Below the pieces are notes generated by a model. That model was not told where the DNA came from. It did no database searches and worked only from the letters and a program-made list of their open reading frames with translations. The position numbers and the translations under genes are program-made. A stretch of DNA of 9,823 bases from Actinomycetota bacterium (GTDB lineage Bacteria; Actinomycetota; Actinomycetes; Nanopelagicales; Nanopelagicaceae): contig CANCGX010000039.1 in the NCBI GenBank assembly GCA_947377725.1, positions 1 through 9,823 on the forward strand, read 5' to 3'. Below, in pieces: positions 7,156 through 9,823 of the stretch (its first letter is position 1; each line of letters begins with the position of its first letter).

Positions 7156-8079
7156 CTATTCCTGCTCTGACGTGTAAGGCAAACGATGATCTGGTTCTTG
7201 CGAGGCCCAAGTATCTCTAATCCAGACCTGACTTGGTTCATCGGTCACATGCCATACACGATCTGGATCTGGTCCGGCCATTACGTTAAAGAAATACAAG
7301 TCATAACCCGGTCCAGCAGATACGGGTCCGTGCCAGCCGTATGGAACAAGAGCAACGTCACCTGAATGAATTTCTTCGGTTACGTCATACTCTCGTGAAT
7401 CCGAGGAACTGCCACGAAAGATTCCAAATGGCGCTGAAGAGGCCGGTAATTTCACTCCACGAGTTACTTCTGTTTCAAAGTAATAAATCTCTTCAAGTTG
7501 CGATTCTTGTCCTGGAATATACGTATCGTGCTTGTGAGATGGAGAGCCCGACCAGTTTCCGGCTGGAACAATTGCTTCAACGGTAATCATGCGATCGGCA
7601 TTCAAGAAATCTGGCATCCCAAAGTTGTGAATTTGGCGAGATTCACGCCCGGCTCCGCGAATTACAACGGGAACACTTTCTTTTGCTATAAATTGAACAG
7701 GTTTTGAATTTGTTGCCGGGCATTCACCGACTGCAATTCGAGCAGAACCAGAAATATTTACTTCAGTATTTAAAGGCAGATATAGAAGGTCGGCTGGTCC
7801 GTGAAAAACTGATTGACGCCCTCGAAGTTTTTGAGTGGAAAATTTACTTTCACTTTGAACCTTGTAGTCAATGGATATTTCTTCGCCCTGAAGCACAAAG
7901 ATGATGCGTTCATTATTATCAGCAGGAATGTGCAGTGTTGAACTTTTCGCAAGCGTTGCGACGCGAACCCCCGTGTGAGCCCATCCATTTACTGGTGGAT
8001 TATTCGCATCAAGATGGACATCCCACTGGCCCGACGCTAATTCACTGCGACGGTAAAACCATTTATTGGAATTGGCCAT
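7156..8079 (-). CDS. iolB: 5-deoxy-glucuronate isomerase
   Basis: A 307-residue bicupin of the KduI/IolB family. It converts 5-deoxy-D-glucuronate to 2-deoxy-5-keto-D-gluconate, between IolD and the IolC kinase. The C-terminal cupin carries the likely metal site: His182 and His184 in SHKHD, the Glu196/Glu197 pair in QLEEIYYFE, and His250 in PYGWHGP. The closing IRDTWASQEPDHRLP (287-301) is typical of IolB. Length is slightly above the ~270 residues of Bacillus IolB and within the range of actinobacterial forms. The ATG at 8079 gives MANSNKWFYRR and lies 13 bases after the iolA stop. The ribosome site is weak (AGCAAG), so coupling to iolA is likely (inference). iolD follows after 11 bases. Confidence 0.94.
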   Translation of the reverse strand: MANSNKWFYRRSELASGQWDVHLDANNPPVNGWAHTGVRVATLAKSSTLHIPADNNERIIFVLQGEEISIDYKVQSESKFSTQKLRGRQSVFHGPADLLYLPLNTEVNISGSARIAVGECPATNSKPVQFIAKESVPVVIRGAGRESRQIHNFGMPDFLNADRMITVEAIVPAGNWSGSPSHKHDTYIPGQESQLEEIYYFETEVTRGVKLPASSAPFGIFRGSSSDSREYDVTEEIHSGDVALVPYGWHGPVSAGPGYDLYFFNVMAGPDPDRVWHVTDEPSQVWIRDTWASQEPDHRLPYTSEQE

Positions 8080-8092
8080 GGCTTGCTATTAC

Positions 8093-9583
8093 TCAGTTTT
8101 GAGGGAAACCGAGATTAATTCCTCCATGGCTTGGATCTAACCAACGTGAAGTAATTGCTTTGCCACGGGTAAAGAAGTGAACTCCTTCAACTCCATGAGC
8201 CTTGGTGTCACCAAATAATGAGTTCTTCCAACCACCAAATGAATAATATGCAACTGGCACAGGAATCGGAACGTTGATACCAATCATTCCCACTTCAACT
8301 TGGTTCTGGAATTTACGAGCAGCCCCACCATCGTTTGTAAAGATTGCCGTGCCATTTCCAAATGCGCCGCTATTGATGAGGTTTACACCCTCATCAAATG
8401 ACTTAACGCGAACGATAGAGAGGACTGGCCCAAAGATCTCTTCTGTGTAGACTTTAGAAGAAGTCGGAACTTGATCAATCAAAGTTGGTCCAAGCCAGAA
8501 GCCACCAGGCTCGCCATCTACCTTTGGATTGCGGCCGTCTACAACGACCTTCGCTCCATCTTTTTCGGCAATTTCAATATACGACGCAACTTTGTCACGG
8601 TGTTCTTTGGTAACCAGTGGCCCCATGTCGCATCCACGACGGCCATCTCCAGTACGGAGTGTGTGCATACGTTCAACAATTTTTGGAATCAGCAGATCCG
8701 CAACAGGTTCAACTGCAACAACTACCGAAATAGCCATGCAACGTTCGCCGGCGCTTCCAAATCCAGCGTTGATTGCAGAATCTGCAACCAGTTCTAGATC
8801 AGCATCAGGTAGGACCAACATATGATTTTTGGCTCCGCCAAGGGCTTGAACTCGCTTGCCCTTCTTTGCGCCGTTCTCATATATATATTGTGCAATCGGA
8901 GTTGAACCAACAAATGAGATTGATTCGATATCTGGGCTATCAATTAAGCCGTCGACTGATTCTTTATCGCCGTTAAGGACGTTAAATACTCCATCTGGTA
9001 ATCCAGCATCTTTCCAAAGCTTTGCAATCCACATTTGCGCCGAAGGATCTTTTTCAGATGGTTTGATCACCACAGTATTACCAGCGGCAATTGCAATCGG
9101 GAAGAACCACATAGGAACCATTGCAGGGAAATTAAATGGGCTGATGATTCCAACGACGCCTAAAGGTTGGCGAGTGGAATACACGTCAACGCCAGTGGAT
9201 GCATTTTCAGAATAGAAACCTTTAAGGAGGTGAGGAATACCCGTCGCGAATTCGACGACTTCTTGGCCACGAGTGATTTCACCTAATGCATCCGACAAAA
9301 CCTTGCCATGCTCGCTTGTGATGATTTCAGCTAACTCGCCTTTGCGAGCGTTTAAAAGTTCTCTAAAATTAAAAATGATTTGTTGGCGTCTTGCCAGAGA
9401 TGAATCGCGCCATTCAGGGAAGGCATCTTTGGCTGCCTTGATAGCGGCAGCAATTTCGGGTTGGTTAGCGATAGCAACGCGCTTAGTTTCGACGCCGAGA
9501 GCAGGGTCGTAGACCGGCAGAGTTTTGCCGGAAGTGCTCACATATTCTTGACCATTAATCCAGTGATTGACGACTGCGCTCAT
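8093..9583 (-). CDS. iolA: CoA-acylating methylmalonate/malonate-semialdehyde dehydrogenase
   Basis: A 496-residue NAD-dependent aldehyde dehydrogenase of the MmsA/IolA type, which converts malonate semialdehyde to acetyl-CoA and CO2, the last inositol step (or methylmalonate semialdehyde to propionyl-CoA in valine breakdown). The fold markers are ISPFNFP (147-153), KPSEKDP (174-180) and the nucleophile Cys282 in GSAGERCMAIS. GGAKNH (249-254) replaces the LELGGK block of ordinary aldehyde dehydrogenases. Loss of that general-base Glu is the hallmark of this CoA-dependent subfamily. I took the ATG at 9583, preceded by AGAGGAG, rather than the frame-longer start at 9640, whose 19 extra residues do not resemble the family and would run through the leader. 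It is the first gene of the iolA-iolB-iolD-transaldolase operon. The context favours iolA over a valine-pathway mmsA, though it may serve both. Confidence 0.94.
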   Translation of the reverse strand: MSAVVNHWINGQEYVSTSGKTLPVYDPALGVETKRVAIANQPEIAAAIKAAKDAFPEWRDSSLARRQQIIFNFRELLNARKGELAEIITSEHGKVLSDALGEITRGQEVVEFATGIPHLLKGFYSENASTGVDVYSTRQPLGVVGIISPFNFPAMVPMWFFPIAIAAGNTVVIKPSEKDPSAQMWIAKLWKDAGLPDGVFNVLNGDKESVDGLIDSPDIESISFVGSTPIAQYIYENGAKKGKRVQALGGAKNHMLVLPDADLELVADSAINAGFGSAGERCMAISVVVAVEPVADLLIPKIVERMHTLRTGDGRRGCDMGPLVTKEHRDKVASYIEIAEKDGAKVVVDGRNPKVDGEPGGFWLGPTLIDQVPTSSKVYTEEIFGPVLSIVRVKSFDEGVNLINSGAFGNGTAIFTNDGGAARKFQNQVEVGMIGINVPIPVPVAYYSFGGWKNSLFGDTKAHGVEGVHFFTRGKAITSRWLDPSHGGINLGFPQN

Positions 9584-9588
9584 ATTTT

Positions 9589-9595
9589 CTCCTCT
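9589..9595 (-). promoter_or_regulatory. ribosome binding site of iolA
   Basis: AGAGGAG on the minus strand, five bases before the ATG at 9583. This is the strongest Shine-Dalgarno match in the window, and it settles the iolA start against the upstream in-frame ATG at 9640. Confidence 0.75.
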
Positions 9596-9653
9596 GTAAA
9601 AACTGTTCTGATAATAGAGGTTTTTAGCGTCAATTAACACTCTCTAAAACGAG
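9596..9653 (-). promoter_or_regulatory. putative promoter/operator region of the iolA-iolB-iolD-transaldolase operon
   Basis: This AT-rich leader lies between the upstream terminator hairpin and iolA. Read leftwards, it holds TTGACG (9628-9633) and TATTAT (9611-9616). They are only 11 bases apart, so they are not a standard -35/-10 pair; TATTAT alone could serve as -10. Overlapping TTGACG is a 14-base imperfect palindrome (9627-9640, GCGTCAATTAACAC on the + strand, 5 of 7 pairs matching) that could be an operator. The promoter is expected here because the upstream gene ends in a terminator; the exact elements are inference. Confidence 0.4.
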
Positions 9654-9687
9654 GGAAGGGCCTCATGATTGCTCACAAGGCCCTTCC
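9654..9687 (-). terminator. intrinsic terminator of the YceI-family gene
   Basis: A perfect 10-base-pair GC-rich stem (GGAAGGGCCT at 9654-9663, AGGCCCTTCC at 9678-9687) with a 14-base loop. It starts about 20 bases past the YceI stop. On the minus strand it is followed by CTCGTTTTAG, a short and imperfect U-run. It would separate the YceI transcript from the iol operon. An RNA of either strand could form the stem, but the only gene ending nearby is on the minus strand. Confidence 0.75.
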
Positions 9688-9706
9688 ATTTACTGCTTTT
9701 GACTGA

Positions 9707-9823
9707 TTATTTTGCAGCGATTGTTGAAATTTCGAACTCAAGCTTGATGTTCTCAGATACCAAGATTCCGCCGGTCTCAAGTGCAGCGTTCCAGGTCAAG
9801 CCAAAATCCTTACGATTGATTTC
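9707..9823 (-). CDS. YceI-family protein, C-terminal fragment (runs off the window)
   Basis: The last 38 codons plus TAA of a minus-strand gene that continues beyond the right edge; the start is not seen. The visible part reads INRKDFGLTWNAALETGG, then ILVSENIKLEFEI and a short tail. This matches the end of YceI-family lipocalin-like beta-barrel proteins, in which R-x-DFGL-W and G-ILVS-x-x-I-LE-E are conserved. YceI proteins bind isoprenoid-type lipids; their physiological role is mostly undefined (family knowledge). A strong hairpin follows, so it is probably not cotranscribed with iolA. Only the C-terminus is available, so signal peptide and full length cannot be judged. Confidence 0.85.
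   Translation of the reverse strand, partial: EINRKDFGLTWNAALETGGILVSENIKLEFEISTIAAK

Noticed and set aside
7145..7210. Longer iolD start at 7210, giving a 662-residue protein that overlaps iolB
   Set aside because: The extra 22 residues are the other-frame reading of the iolB end and do not resemble an IolD N-terminus. The ATG at 7144 has a GAGAAG site at a suitable distance and gives the usual length.
8471..9215. Several open + strand frames of 67-119 codons opposite iolA
   Set aside because: iolA is a full-length conserved enzyme on the other strand; these frames overlap one another and give low-complexity, unfamiliar peptides.
9611..9633. TTGACG and TATTAT as a classical -35/-10 pair for iolA
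   Set aside because: The spacing is 11 bases rather than 16-18, so they cannot both serve the same standard promoter.
9584..9640. Longer iolA start at 9640 adding 19 residues
   Set aside because: The extension runs through the AT-rich leader and the ribosome binding site. The start at 9583 has a strong AGAGGAG and a typical MmsA N-terminus.
1..9823. CRISPR arrays, tRNA genes, insertion sequences or attachment sites
   Set aside because: No regularly spaced repeats, cloverleaf-like stretches, transposase motifs or flanking repeats were seen. Nearly all bases are in recognised genes.

Overview
This window looks like a compact bacterial chromosome of moderate GC (mid-forties percent by eye). 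Genes are packed with gaps of 5 to 90 bases, short Shine-Dalgarno sites and some GTG starts. The gene types (a lone TipAS domain, YceI, an inositol operon containing a transaldolase, an IolB of about 300 residues) fit a low-GC, streamlined actinobacterium such as the freshwater acI / Nanopelagicales group. That assignment is inferred from gene content and style; there is no marker gene here to confirm it.

Left part (1-3055): an MFS exporter on the + strand converges on, and overlaps by 8 bases, a three-gene minus-strand operon. In transcription order the operon is a stand-alone TipAS drug-binding domain, an EamA/DMT permease and a RimJ/RimL-type GNAT acetyltransferase. Together these four genes resemble a small drug- or metabolite-handling island, but no substrate can be read from the sequence.

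Right part (3144-9583): a myo-inositol catabolism locus. A Gfo/Idh/MocA dehydrogenase (iolG-like) on the + strand converges on a tight minus-strand operon. In transcription order the operon is iolA/mmsA (methylmalonate/malonate semialdehyde dehydrogenase), iolB (5-deoxyglucuronate isomerase), iolD (THcHDO hydrolase, ThDP enzyme) and a transaldolase-family gene. Gaps within it are 13, 11 and 5 bases. The expected iolC kinase, iolE dehydratase, iolJ aldolase, regulator and inositol transporter are not in the window. The transaldolase sits where an IolJ-type carbon-carbon lyase would be useful, and it is the most interesting gene here. IolG also carries Asn where characterised inositol dehydrogenases carry an active-site Asp.

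Right edge (9654-9823): the last 38 codons of a YceI-family protein on the minus strand, followed by a perfect 10-bp stem hairpin that looks like its terminator. About 70 bases of leader then precede iolA. I saw no tRNA, rRNA, CRISPR array, insertion sequence or long repeat. No stretch longer than about 125 bases lacks a gene.
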